From CAYOPZ01 sp964406005 (GTDB lineage Bacteria; Bacteroidota; Bacteroidia; Bacteroidales; SM23-62), in the NCBI GenBank assembly GCA_964406005.1, contig CAYOPZ010000016.1, forward strand, positions 1 through 64,000: a stretch of DNA of 64,000 nt. The letters are read 5' to 3'. The notes beneath the pieces are model-generated. The model made no database searches, had not been told where the DNA came from, and saw only the letters and a program-made list of their open reading frames with translations. The translations under genes and the position numbers were made by a program. Numbering within the stretch: the first letter of the stretch is position 1; every line of letters begins with the position of its first letter. Below are positions 1 through 8,383 of this stretch, piece after piece.

Positions 1-11
1 CCCGCCGGACC

Positions 12-43
12 GATAGGGACGCCGCTCAAGCGGCGGCCCTATC
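12..43. terminator. GC-rich hairpin, probable terminator of a gene left of the window
   Basis: Two 15-base arms (12-26 GATAGGGACGCCGCT and 29-43) pair with a single A/G mismatch around a very tight loop. The hairpin is followed by a T-rich stretch (ATTTATT). No gene inside the window ends here, so it most likely terminates a transcript entering from the left. It could also serve a leftward transcript, but nothing begins nearby. Confidence 0.6.
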
Positions 44-424
44 ATTTATTCTACTGCCTTTTGCGGTATAGTTCTTAATTTGAATAATAATACAATCACT
101 GAAGATTGAATATATCGATTTTTGCTAAATGAAAGTCTATTAATTGATTACAAATTAAATATTCACCTGGCCTCATACAGCTTCGCCACGTCACTCCCAA
201 AAAATTTATCTTCAAGAGAAAGTAAAAGGAAATTACAAAGAATTATATTCTTTTACAATTATAAACTCATTGGACATACCCTTGGATTGTCTGATCCCTG
301 AATCAAGGTACTAATTCAGAATTCTGTAAATATTTAAATGTGACTGATTGATCGAAGGAAGGATATCGGAATATGGAAAGGGATTACATATAAAAAAAAA
401 GAATCTTATCCCAAAGAAGGTATA

Positions 425-471
425 TCGCCTGGAACCTGATTTGAAGAAAATTCAAATCCGGTTTCAGGCGA
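425..471. repeat. Long near-perfect inverted repeat (21-bp stem, 5-nt loop)
   Basis: Left arm 425-445 and right arm 451-471 pair over 21 positions with one G-T wobble and one mismatch, around the loop GAAAA (446-450). No T-run follows, so it is a poor intrinsic terminator. A second smaller hairpin follows at once. It could be a mobile palindromic repeat, a structured RNA or a processing site. Only one copy is visible in this window. Confidence 0.7.
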
Positions 472-492
472 CCTGAACTTCCCGGATTCAGG
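472..492. repeat. Short inverted repeat abutting the 21-bp hairpin
   Basis: CCTGAA (472-477) and TTCAGG (487-492) can form a 6-bp stem with a 9-base loop. It begins directly after the large hairpin, so the two may form one tandem stem-loop unit. Confidence 0.45.
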
Positions 493-560
493 AGGCTATC
501 GTACTTATTTTAGGATATCAGTATGGAAATTACATTCTGAAAGCAACGAAAATCCTACTT

Positions 561-773
561 TTATTCAGCTTCTTCAGCGGCAGCAGTGTCACTCATTTCT
601 TCCATTTCACCCATTTCCGCGCCTTCCGTTTCACCCATTTCCTCCATGCTCTCACTCTCCACAGCCTCAGTATTCTCCATCATTGTATCTTCTGATTCTG
701 TTGTTTGTCCTTTGTTTTTACATCCGGCGAATGCCAGCAGCAGAAATAACAGAAAGATTCCAAGTTTTTTCAT
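561..773 (-). CDS. Small acidic lipoprotein
   Basis: 70 residues. Residues 1-18 form a lipoprotein signal peptide ending in the lipobox LAFAGC, with Cys18 as the predicted acylated residue. The mature part is almost entirely Glu, Met, Ser, Thr and Ala, with repeated EEMGE/MEEM-type units, and has no recognisable domain. It is probably an intrinsically disordered, strongly negative peptide tethered to the cell envelope. I cannot assign a function. The start is the ATG preceded by AAAAAAGGATG. A 6-bp hairpin (CAGGCA 805-810 / TGCCTG 815-820) lies in the presumed leader, and a 14-bp palindrome lies further upstream. The gene stands alone, divergent from the T9SS cargo gene. Confidence 0.75.
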   Translation of the reverse strand: MKKLGIFLLFLLLAFAGCKNKGQTTESEDTMMENTEAVESESMEEMGETEGAEMGEMEEMSDTAAAEEAE

Positions 774-850
774 AGCATCCTTTTTTAGGTTTAAACATTA
801 ATGCCAGGCAAGTATGCCTGTGATTTTGAACATGTAAGATAATACAACGA

Positions 851-864
851 TTTGTTTAAACAAA
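851..864. promoter_or_regulatory. 14-bp perfect palindrome, possible operator
   Basis: TTTGTTTAAACAAA is identical to its reverse complement. It lies between the divergent genes starting at 773 and 1023, about 78 bp upstream of the small lipoprotein start. The core GTTTAAAC occurs again at 789-796. This fits a binding site for a dimeric regulator, but no regulator gene is adjacent. Confidence 0.4.
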
Positions 865-962
865 AATTATTTTACGAAAGGCGGGTGAACGCATAGTCAT
901 CCAGGGAAGAATAAGAATCCCTATATGCCAGTCAATTCCAAGAAACCGTATATATCCCCGCA

Positions 963-993
963 TTGCTTTTTCTGCCGTTATTGTATATCTTTC
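963..993 (+). promoter_or_regulatory. Bacteroidota-type promoter of the T9SS cargo gene
   Basis: TTG at 963-965 and TATCTTTC at 986-993 (7 of 8 to TAnnTTTG) are spaced by 20 bases, matching the -33/-7 layout of Bacteroidota housekeeping promoters. The -7 box ends 29 bases before the ATG at 1023. Confidence 0.55.
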
Positions 994-1022
994 ACGGATA
1001 ATCTGGCATAAATCCTTGCATA

Positions 1023-4000
1023 ATGAAAAAGATACTGGTCTTCCTGTATGCAGCCATCGCTGTACACGCCGCTGTTTTCGCGGATACTACCGTGCCTCCC
1101 GGAGATGTCTCGGGCACATGGACAAAATCCGGTTCCCCCTACCTCATCCAGGGTGATATCACCCTCCTTCCGGGAGATACCCTGGTTATCGAGCCAGGAG
1201 TCGTGGTCGAATTCCAGGGGTATTATGAATTCCTCATACAGGGTGATATCCAGGCGGCCGGCATGACAAACGATACCATACTGTTTACAGTGAATGACTC
1301 ATCCGCTTTTTATAGTGATCTGAACAATTCCGCGGGAAGCTGGAGCGGGATTTACTTCTCGGGATCGGACAATTCGAAATTCTACTGCTGCAAATTCAAA
1401 TATGCCAAAGCCCTCGGAGCATCTGTTTCCACCTATTGGGGAGGGGCCATGTATATTCCGGCAAGCTACACGAACCTGATGATCCGTGCCTGCCATTTCG
1501 ACCACAATTATGCCCAGAACAACGGCGGAGCGATCACCGTAAACTCGACAGGCGTTTTTACCATCGACAGCTGTCTTTTTACCAACAACACGGCAGGCAG
1601 CATGGGAGGTGCCGTGTTTGCCCAGGATGGCGCTTTTTACCTGAGAGACAATGAATTCCATGACAATACCGCTAACGAGGGGGGTGCCGTCGGTTTCTGG
1701 GGTGATTCGAAAATGAAAATGTACGGGAACCAGATTCATCACAATACAGCCCAGTCCGGCGGCGGGATCAGAAGCTATGCCTCGACTTTTACGGCAGTCA
1801 ATAACATCATTGCCAATAATTACGCGAATACAAATTACGGCGGCGCTTTATATGCCACCAATACTTCCTTTCCGAAGATGACAGGTAACCTGATCGTCAA
1901 CAATACGGCGGTTTCACATGGAGGAGGGCTCTATCTGTCCAATACGAACGCCGTCATGACCAATAACACGATCGCATACAACCAGTCTGTCTCAGGTTCA
2001 GGGGGAGGTTGTTATCTTACGGGTTCAAGCCCGGAAATTCAGAATTGCATTGTTTATGCAAATACGCCCTCCCAGGTGCACATCGGAACCAGCCTGTCAA
2101 TACCGAACATATATTATTCCGATCTTCAGGGAGGCATTGCCGCATTCACAGGATCTGCCTTCAACGGGATCGCTGACAATAACATTGATGCTGATCCGGA
2201 ATTCGAATCGTCCCCCGGAGGTGCCGGATACCTTTCAGACGGGGTCGGGGCGAACTGGGCCCTGCAGACAACCTCTCCCTGCATCAATGCAGGCAGCCCC
2301 GATCTGGCGGAATTGCACCTGCCTGATCAGGACGTGTATGATAACCAGAGGGTCAGCAATTCAATCATAGACCAGGGTGCCGCGGAAACGCATATCGATG
2401 TTATTACCGCCGGCGGAAGCATCAGTTCGGATGAATACTGGCTGGCCGATACTGTCAAGGTTACAGGCGATGTTACGGTCCAGGACGATGTCACACTGAC
2501 GATAAATCCCGGAACGGTGGTACAGTTTCAGGATTTTTACCAGTTGACCGTAACCGGGACCCTGATCGCCAGGGGCACACCGGGCGACACCATCCTGTTC
2601 ACGGTCCCCGAATCACAGAGACCGACCGGCTGGAACGGGATTTATATCAATAATTCAGGAGGCAATATGTTTGACAATGACAGCTCCGTCATCGATGTGT
2701 GCCGCCTTGAATATGCAAAAAGTGTTTCCGGCGACGGAGGTGCCCTGGAAGTGCGGTACTTCTCGAAACTGAGGGTATCCAATTCCGTATTTATGTATGA
2801 CAGTGCCGCTTATAGGGGTGCTGGCATTTATGTTGAATACTGCTCGCCGGTGATTGCCAGCAACCTTTTCAGCCACAATCATGCCGACCGTGGTGCGGTG
2901 GCATCGTCCTACGGCAGTCCCCTGATCGAGGGCAATACCATCATATACAATACCAGTTCGGAATATGTGGGCGGTTTTTTCGGGTGGTGGTCAAATTGCG
3001 TAATCAGGGACAACTTCATTGCCAACAATGACAAAGGTATAAAGGTCTTTGCAAGCAACACGAAATCCTACCTGATGGTGAACAATGTGATTGCGAACAA
3101 TGAACGCAGCGGTGTTGAATTCAGCGGCCAGGACCTGATCATGGTCAACAATACCATTGTCAATAATAACGGCAGCGGTATCAGTTTCAGCGATGCCAGG
3201 CTGACCATCCTGAATTGCGTGTTCTCGGGAAATGATTATAACAGTATCTCGGTAAGCGAGGAACCGGTACAGGTTTACAACTGTCTGGTCGAAGGCGGTC
3301 TGGATCAGCTTGTGAATCCTTCCATGCCAAATCTTGAACAGGACAACAATATTGACAGCCTGCCGGAATTCATCAATCCCACCGAGGGAGCAGGGTGGTC
3401 ATACGGTTCTGTCCCCGAAGACTGGGAGCTGTATTCCATATCACCGTGCATCAATGCGGGAAGGAACAGTTTTTCAGGGCTCACATTGCCCTCGAAGGAT
3501 ATCCTTGGAAATCCGCGGATAAACATGAATACCATAGATATCGGAGCCATTGAGAACCAGGGAGCCGATCCCGTTATATTAAGCCAGCCCATAGGTGGAA
3601 TCAGGTGTACAGGCGATACGATTGTCTTCAGCATCGAAGTGAATGATACTGTATATTACCAGTGGCAGAAGGAAGGATCGGACATACCGGGGGCCAACTC
3701 TGCTTTTCTGGCCCTGGACAGCGTCATCCAGACCCATGAGGGAAATTATCGTTGTATGATCCGTAATGCATACGGAACCTATACCACCGGGACGGTGCTT
3801 CTTATCGTGAAGCAGGCCCCCGATCTATTGCTGGCACCGGAGAGCCAGTGGGTACGCAAGGGGAGCCACCAGACCCTGACGGTCCTGGCAACAGGGACGC
3901 GGCCCATCGGTTACCAGTGGTACCTCGATGGTACTGCCATTCCGGGTGAGGACGAATCTGAACTTGACTTCCCTTCCATCGATTACGGCAACGAGGGGAC

Positions 4001-4913
4001 CTACCATTGTGAGATATCCAATGTCTGCGGCACGGTTGAAACGGATTCGGCCGTATATTTCGTCGCACCAGAGATATGCATGGTTACCGTTGATTCGGTT
4101 ACAGGCAAGAACCTTATCATCTGGGAAAAGCAAACCAGCGCCGAATTACTGAGCTATAACGTGTACAGGGAAGGGATCGTTGCAGGATTTTACGACCTTA
4201 TCGGCGCAGTGCCCAATGAAGATCTCAGTGTGTTTGTCGACAGTACGGCAGATCCGACTTCACAGGCATACTGGTACAAGATAACGGCCACAGACACTTC
4301 GGGCAGGGAAACAGGACTGGATCTTTGCATCCCCCACAAGACCATACATCTGCTGACGACTATTAATCCCGAAACCGGTGCGACACAGCTTGCCTGGGAC
4401 CCGTATATAGGGTTCAGCTACGGTACCTATTACATCCTGCGGAGCAGTACAGAAAACAATTTTTCCGTTTTCCACTCCATGGCAAGCAGTACATCCACCT
4501 GGAGCGATATTACGGGCGGTGAGGAGCAGTATTATTACCGGGTAGCCGTACAAAAAACCGGGGACTGCACACCGACCGGCAACACAAAAGCAAGTGCAGG
4601 CCCTTACAGTCACTCTCTTTCAAACCTGGATGACAATAAACTGCAGTCGGGTACCGGTGTCCCCGGAATCACGGGAGGGCAGGTCAGGGTATTCCCGAAT
4701 CCCTTCACACTTTCGACCATGCTTCAATTCCCGAACCCGGAGGGAAAAACCTATACGCTTTACATTATGGACCTCTCCGGAAAAATACAGCGGATAGAGC
4801 ATGATATAACCGGATTCAGCCACGTGATCGAGCGCGGTAACCTCGGGCAGGGATACTACCTTTTCGAACTCAGGGGAGACGTGGTGTACAAGGGAAGACT
4901 GGTGATCCATTGA
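1023..4913 (+). CDS. Large secreted protein: two beta-helix modules, Ig-like and Fn3-like domains, T9SS sorting domain
   Basis: 1296 residues. A Sec signal peptide (about 1-20) is followed by two tandem modules of about 400 residues. Each starts with a strand-rich 'GDxTVxxxxTLxIxPGxVVxFQ' cap and continues with right-handed parallel beta-helix repeats full of NNxIxxNxA and GGAxY motifs. Each ends in a block containing the motif SPCINAG. Two Ig-like domains follow (about 850-1020, each with a YQWY/YQWQ tryptophan core and a YxC motif), then Fn3-like sequence to about 1200. The last 80 residues (VRVFPNPF...) form a type A T9SS sorting domain, so the protein should cross the outer membrane by T9SS and be anchored or released. 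Beta-helix proteins often bind or cleave polysaccharide, but I see no catalytic residues I can assign. An adhesin or carbohydrate-binding role is equally possible. Confidence 0.85.
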   Translation: MKKILVFLYAAIAVHAAVFADTTVPPGDVSGTWTKSGSPYLIQGDITLLPGDTLVIEPGVVVEFQGYYEFLIQGDIQAAGMTNDTILFTVNDSSAFYSDLNNSAGSWSGIYFSGSDNSKFYCCKFKYAKALGASVSTYWGGAMYIPASYTNLMIRACHFDHNYAQNNGGAITVNSTGVFTIDSCLFTNNTAGSMGGAVFAQDGAFYLRDNEFHDNTANEGGAVGFWGDSKMKMYGNQIHHNTAQSGGGIRSYASTFTAVNNIIANNYANTNYGGALYATNTSFPKMTGNLIVNNTAVSHGGGLYLSNTNAVMTNNTIAYNQSVSGSGGGCYLTGSSPEIQNCIVYANTPSQVHIGTSLSIPNIYYSDLQGGIAAFTGSAFNGIADNNIDADPEFESSPGGAGYLSDGVGANWALQTTSPCINAGSPDLAELHLPDQDVYDNQRVSNSIIDQGAAETHIDVITAGGSISSDEYWLADTVKVTGDVTVQDDVTLTINPGTVVQFQDFYQLTVTGTLIARGTPGDTILFTVPESQRPTGWNGIYINNSGGNMFDNDSSVIDVCRLEYAKSVSGDGGALEVRYFSKLRVSNSVFMYDSAAYRGAGIYVEYCSPVIASNLFSHNHADRGAVASSYGSPLIEGNTIIYNTSSEYVGGFFGWWSNCVIRDNFIANNDKGIKVFASNTKSYLMVNNVIANNERSGVEFSGQDLIMVNNTIVNNNGSGISFSDARLTILNCVFSGNDYNSISVSEEPVQVYNCLVEGGLDQLVNPSMPNLEQDNNIDSLPEFINPTEGAGWSYGSVPEDWELYSISPCINAGRNSFSGLTLPSKDILGNPRINMNTIDIGAIENQGADPVILSQPIGGIRCTGDTIVFSIEVNDTVYYQWQKEGSDIPGANSAFLALDSVIQTHEGNYRCMIRNAYGTYTTGTVLLIVKQAPDLLLAPESQWVRKGSHQTLTVLATGTRPIGYQWYLDGTAIPGEDESELDFPSIDYGNEGTYHCEISNVCGTVETDSAVYFVAPEICMVTVDSVTGKNLIIWEKQTSAELLSYNVYREGIVAGFYDLIGAVPNEDLSVFVDSTADPTSQAYWYKITATDTSGRETGLDLCIPHKTIHLLTTINPETGATQLAWDPYIGFSYGTYYILRSSTENNFSVFHSMASSTSTWSDITGGEEQYYYRVAVQKTGDCTPTGNTKASAGPYSHSLSNLDDNKLQSGTGVPGITGGQVRVFPNPFTLSTMLQFPNPEGKTYTLYIMDLSGKIQRIEHDITGFSHVIERGNLGQGYYLFELRGDVVYKGRLVIH

Positions 4914-4930
4914 TAAACCCTTGTTGCAGA

Positions 4931-6706
4931 TTACATGGCAAATTGAAGCTCGCTTAGGTTTCTGTATACTCCCGACGGGAGTTTTATAAGCTCTTTGTGT
5001 GTCCCCTGCTCCACGAGCCTGCCCTGGTCAATGACAAAGATCTGGTCGGCTTTTCGGATGGTTGACAGACGATGTGCGATGACTATGGATGTCCTGCCTT
5101 TCATCAGTTTTTCAAGTGCATCCTGAACAAGGCTTTCCGATTCGGAATCAAGTGAGGAAGTCGCTTCGTCAAGGATCAGGATCCTGGGATCTTTCAGCAC
5201 TGCACGGGCTATGGCGATCCTCTGTCTTTGCCCGCCGCTCAGCTGTGTACCCCTCTCACCCACGAGGGTCTCAAACTGATCGGGAAAACGCTCGATAAAT
5301 TCAATGGCATTTGCTTTCCCTGCAGCTTCTTCAATCTCCTTCCCTGTAGCTCCGAACCTGCCGTAGGCAATGTTTTCCCGAATGGTTCCACCGAACAGGA
5401 AAATGTCCTGGGGAACAAGGGCAATCTGCTTTCGTAAAACCGAAAGCGGTATGTCCGTCCCCTTTTTACCGTTAAACCATATCGCTCCCCGGGTCGGATC
5501 GTGCAATCTTAGTAACAGGGACGTCAATGTGGATTTTCCGGCCCCGCTGGGCCCCACAAGTGCAATCAGCTGGTTCTGTTCGATCCGGAAGTCAATCCTG
5601 TCAAGTACCTCCAGGTCGGGTCTGGAAGGGTATGCAAAAGAGACCTCCCTGAAGCTTATCTGGCCGCTCAGTTCATCCTTCCTGTCCAGCGTTTCGATTT
5701 CCTCAATCGGCTCTTCTTCAACATCGAAAATCTCGAAAAGGTCTTCCGTGGCACCAATGAAACGCTGGATACGCGTTATCACACTCGCCATTCCGCCGAT
5801 GTTGCCCCCGATGAATCCCGAATAGAGTACAAATGAGAACAGGTCTCCCGCACCCATTTCTCCTGCCGCCAGCAATGCCGCACCCCGCCATATAACGGCA
5901 ACCAGCGCACCGAACAGCCCGAGAATCATGAATGAAAAGAAGGCCCCCCTGTAGCGGCCGCCCTTCATTCCCAGTCTGGCGATTTCGAGTGTCCTGTCCC
6001 TGTACCGGCCGATCTCCAGAAATTCGTTCGTGAATGTCTTTACACTGCGTATTCCCTGCAGCGTTTCTTCCACGATGGTATTCGACTCCGCCACCTCTTT
6101 TTGCATTTTCCTGGAATACCTGCGAATGAAACGTCCGAAGAAAAACACCATCATGACAATCGCCGGAAGGATCGCCAGCATAAAAAGCGTCAGGCTGAAC
6201 GATGTGTATACCAGTAAACCGATTCCTCCGACCAGGATGATAAGCTGGCGCAGGAAATCCGCCAGTGTCGAGGTCAGGGTGTCCTGAAGGAGAGTTATAT
6301 CGGCAGAGATCCTGCTGTTCAACTCCCCTACCCTTTTCATATCAAAGAACCTGACGGGCAGTTTGATCAGATGGTTATATGTATCCTGGCGAAGATTCGC
6401 GAGTGCTTTTTCGGTCACATTTACAAACAACACGGTCCTGAAATAAGAAAAAACGGATTGAACCAGAAGTATGACAATCAGCCAGAGCGCAAGAGTATTA
6501 AGGGATTCAGCAAGGTTGCCCTCATTGCCTGCATTTACCAGTTCACCGAGCAATTTAGGAAATGCAAGACTGGCCATGCTGGCTCCGAACAGGAAAAACA
6601 TACCGGTCCCGAATGCTCCGGAAAAGGGCTTTATATACCTGTACAGCTTGAATGCATTTTTCAAACCCGTAATGGTGATCTTCTTTTTGGGTACTTCCGG
6701 TCTCAT
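4931..6706 (-). CDS. ABC exporter, fused permease-ATPase (MsbA/lipid or drug exporter type)
   Basis: 591 residues, the usual length for a half-size homodimeric exporter. Residues about 30-320 form the six-helix type I exporter membrane domain. Residues about 345-585 are the nucleotide-binding domain, with Walker A GPSGAGKST, Q-loop VPQD, signature LSGGQRQR, Walker B ILILDEATSS and switch His in IAHRLST. It would export a lipid, peptide or drug from the inner membrane; the substrate cannot be read from sequence. MsbA-type flippases are the closest general class. The gene is monocistronic, converges with the T9SS gene 17 bp away, and is divergent from the dodecin gene. Confidence 0.88.
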   Translation of the reverse strand: MRPEVPKKKITITGLKNAFKLYRYIKPFSGAFGTGMFFLFGASMASLAFPKLLGELVNAGNEGNLAESLNTLALWLIVILLVQSVFSYFRTVLFVNVTEKALANLRQDTYNHLIKLPVRFFDMKRVGELNSRISADITLLQDTLTSTLADFLRQLIILVGGIGLLVYTSFSLTLFMLAILPAIVMMVFFFGRFIRRYSRKMQKEVAESNTIVEETLQGIRSVKTFTNEFLEIGRYRDRTLEIARLGMKGGRYRGAFFSFMILGLFGALVAVIWRGAALLAAGEMGAGDLFSFVLYSGFIGGNIGGMASVITRIQRFIGATEDLFEIFDVEEEPIEEIETLDRKDELSGQISFREVSFAYPSRPDLEVLDRIDFRIEQNQLIALVGPSGAGKSTLTSLLLRLHDPTRGAIWFNGKKGTDIPLSVLRKQIALVPQDIFLFGGTIRENIAYGRFGATGKEIEEAAGKANAIEFIERFPDQFETLVGERGTQLSGGQRQRIAIARAVLKDPRILILDEATSSLDSESESLVQDALEKLMKGRTSIVIAHRLSTIRKADQIFVIDQGRLVEQGTHKELIKLPSGVYRNLSELQFAM

Positions 6707-6786
6707 GCGAACGCAATATTAGAAAATATTCCTTACAACCGATTCATGACTTAATGACGAAATACAGGCTTTCATATTGTAAAACA

Positions 6787-6817
6787 TTGACAATGGCATT
6801 ATGTTTCACTAACTTTA
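6787..6817 (+). promoter_or_regulatory. Bacteroidota-type promoter of the dodecin-fold gene
   Basis: TTG at 6787-6789 and TAACTTTA at 6810-6817 (7 of 8 to TAnnTTTG) with a 20-base spacer, 22 bases upstream of the ATG at 6840. Confidence 0.6.
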
Positions 6818-6839
6818 TTAGGAACCCAAATTCTTTATT

Positions 6840-7055
6840 ATGCCGGACAGCGTTTATAAAATCATCGAACTGGTAGGTACCAGCAACGAATCATGGGAAA
6901 AAGCCGCAGGAAACGCCATTTCCAAAGCCTCTGAGACCCTGAGGGATCTTCGGATTGCAGAAATCTCCGAACTGGACGTGTGCATTAAGGACGGGAAGGT
7001 TGATTGTTACCGTGCCAAGGTAAAAGTATCCTTTAAGTTTGAAAGCCAGGCGTAA
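6840..7055 (+). CDS. Dodecin family protein lacking the usual flavin-contact residues
   Basis: 71 residues, the typical dodecin length. The N-terminal YKIIELVGTS segment, the helix with ETLRDLR and the C-terminal DGKV...YRAKVKVSFKFE strands match the dodecin fold, which assembles into hollow dodecamers storing flavin or CoA. The Trp that stacks on flavin in characterised dodecins (RDLRW context) is Ile39 here, and the Gln of the YQ pair is Arg58. By inference it may not bind flavin in the classical way, though the fold assignment is firm. It has its own promoter. The following 213 bp to the zinc-ribbon gene hold no credible gene. Confidence 0.88.
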   Translation: MPDSVYKIIELVGTSNESWEKAAGNAISKASETLRDLRIAEISELDVCIKDGKVDCYRAKVKVSFKFESQA

Positions 7056-7268
7056 CCCGGAGAATTCCTCAATCCGGCTTCCGTCTCCCCGCCTTTCAGG
7101 CAAATTATCGCTGGAAAGCGCCCTGAACCGACGCCGTTCCAGGGGGCAGTTTCATGCCAGGTCCATTGAGCTTCGGGAAACCGGCCAGGTTCCCCGGGCA
7201 TCATACGGTATAACCGAGACCGGAAGGACCAGTCCCCTGGTTGGTTATCTGATGACAGGGATCAGGAT

Positions 7269-7532
7269 CTAGGATTTCCAGCGTTCCAGTTTCGGTATAT
7301 GAGATGTGTAAAACCACCTTTTAAGGGGACCGTACCCCATTTCCTTAAGTTTTCCCTTTACCAGACGAACCATTTGATCCGGCGTGGTAAAGTCATCTTT
7401 AAATGCACCCTGCGTATAGCAGAAGCTGCAATACTTTGTATTTTTCGATCCGTCGGAATCCGTACCTCCGTGCTCAGGATCCTTTTCCATCGGCATGCCG
7501 CAGCTCTGGCAGAATTTGTCAAATGCTCCCAT
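7269..7532 (-). CDS. Small zinc-ribbon domain protein
   Basis: 87 residues. Cys8/Cys11 in FCQSCGMPM and Cys35/Cys38 in KYCSFCYTQG form a four-Cys zinc ribbon of the 'putative zinc ribbon' family, common in Bacteroidota and Firmicutes. The C-terminal half has the family's conserved helix (MVRLVKGKLKEMGYG) and a tryptophan-rich end. The molecular role of this family is unknown to me; the ribbon suggests nucleic-acid or protein binding. It is a single gene transcribed leftward, with a perfect TAATTTTG box upstream (7560-7567). Confidence 0.75.
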   Translation of the reverse strand: MGAFDKFCQSCGMPMEKDPEHGGTDSDGSKNTKYCSFCYTQGAFKDDFTTPDQMVRLVKGKLKEMGYGPLKRWFYTSHIPKLERWKS

Positions 7533-7559
7533 AATGATTTACTTTGATTAGATTTTAAA

Positions 7560-7567
7560 CAAAATTA
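7560..7567 (-). promoter_or_regulatory. -7 promoter box of the zinc-ribbon gene
   Basis: On the minus strand the sequence is TAATTTTG, a perfect TAnnTTTG match, 27 bases upstream of the start at 7532. A TTTG (7584-7587, minus strand) lies 16 bases further upstream, somewhat close for a -33 box. Confidence 0.5.
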
Positions 7568-7691
7568 ACGATCATATATTAAGCAAAATATTTACGGATT
7601 CCAAAAAAATGAATCCTGTATTTAAAATCATAATAATCGGAGCCCAGGGGTATGAAGTTACCAAGGAGTTGTTGATTCTTCCAAAGTTTAC

Positions 7692-7699
7692 TAATTTTA
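7692..7699 (+). promoter_or_regulatory. -7 promoter box of the gene at 7755
   Basis: TAATTTTA (7 of 8 to TAnnTTTG) with TTG at 7669-7671, a 20-base spacer. It implies a leader of roughly 50 bases. Confidence 0.45.
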
Positions 7700-7754
7700 T
7701 TATGGATTAGTAATCACATAACCTGAAATCACTAAAACCAGTAATCGAATTAAA

Positions 7755-8246
7755 ATGGATATCAAATTTGAATTAACCACGATACAGGAGAATGCATTTA
7801 TCTATGAAACGCATTTGAAAAATATGAGCCGCAGAAGAGACCTCTGGTCTTCAGCAGTCAAGGAAAAAATTATGAATACACTCAGGGAGGTGCAGAAGAA
7901 CTTTCATAAGATCAACTGGAATGTCCAGATCTCGGATGCGAAAAAGAACATGGAAACCGTAAGCTTGAAGATCAAGGATGCCCCGTGCGGGATCAGCGAA
8001 ACAAAGGAAGGAGAGAATGCCGTGACGGAATATTTGAAACGGGGTGCGGAACTTGGTTTTTCACAAATGATCTCCGGCAAGATCAATGTATGGTTCGATT
8101 ATCCGTACTGGGAAGGGCTTCAGATCTCAAAACAGCTCCGGAAACATCTTGTCACCATTGAACCCTCATATGTCACCGAAAGTCTGATCGCAGGTTATGT
8201 GCACCAGTTCCTGCATGAGGTCACCGCATACGAATCCAATGTGTAA
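7755..8246 (+). CDS. Conserved-looking cytosolic protein of unknown function
   Basis: 163 residues with no signal peptide or membrane segment. The sequence is mixed alpha/beta: an N-terminal strand (MDIKFELTTIQENAF), a basic helix, a segment rich in DAKKNMETVSLKIKD-type charged residues, then a Trp/Tyr-containing stretch (WFDYPYWEGLQ). I do not recognise a family. It stands alone between divergent and same-strand neighbours with its own promoter. The codon use and clean start support a real gene. Confidence 0.65.
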   Translation: MDIKFELTTIQENAFIYETHLKNMSRRRDLWSSAVKEKIMNTLREVQKNFHKINWNVQISDAKKNMETVSLKIKDAPCGISETKEGENAVTEYLKRGAELGFSQMISGKINVWFDYPYWEGLQISKQLRKHLVTIEPSYVTESLIAGYVHQFLHEVTAYESNV

Positions 8247-8338
8247 AGGCCTGTCCGGACCTCCGGTCAATTCCACGTTTTATCCCGGGCCGCATACCAG
8301 CTTTATGAAATGTGCTTCCACGGGCTCCTGAGTTATTA

Positions 8339-8346
8339 TATATTTG
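8339..8346 (+). promoter_or_regulatory. -7 promoter box of the DUF502 gene
   Basis: TATATTTG is a perfect TAnnTTTG match 37 bases upstream of the ATG at 8384. I see no clear -33 TTTG at the expected distance. Confidence 0.5.
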
Positions 8347-8383
8347 CATCTCCCAGGGAATTATTAACATTAAATAAGATACG

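Larger units (their letters stand above)
44..560. other. AT-rich gene-free region
   Basis: I see no convincing coding frame, tRNA or rRNA here. The stretch is much richer in A+T than the flanking genes. The only clear structures are the hairpins at 425-471 and 472-492, listed separately. Confidence 0.6.

Noticed and set aside
7039..7272. Possible 77-residue gene after the dodecin
   Set aside because: Basic, repeat-free and without recognisable domain or ribosome-binding site. It overlaps the dodecin end and the zinc-ribbon end, so it is probably non-coding.
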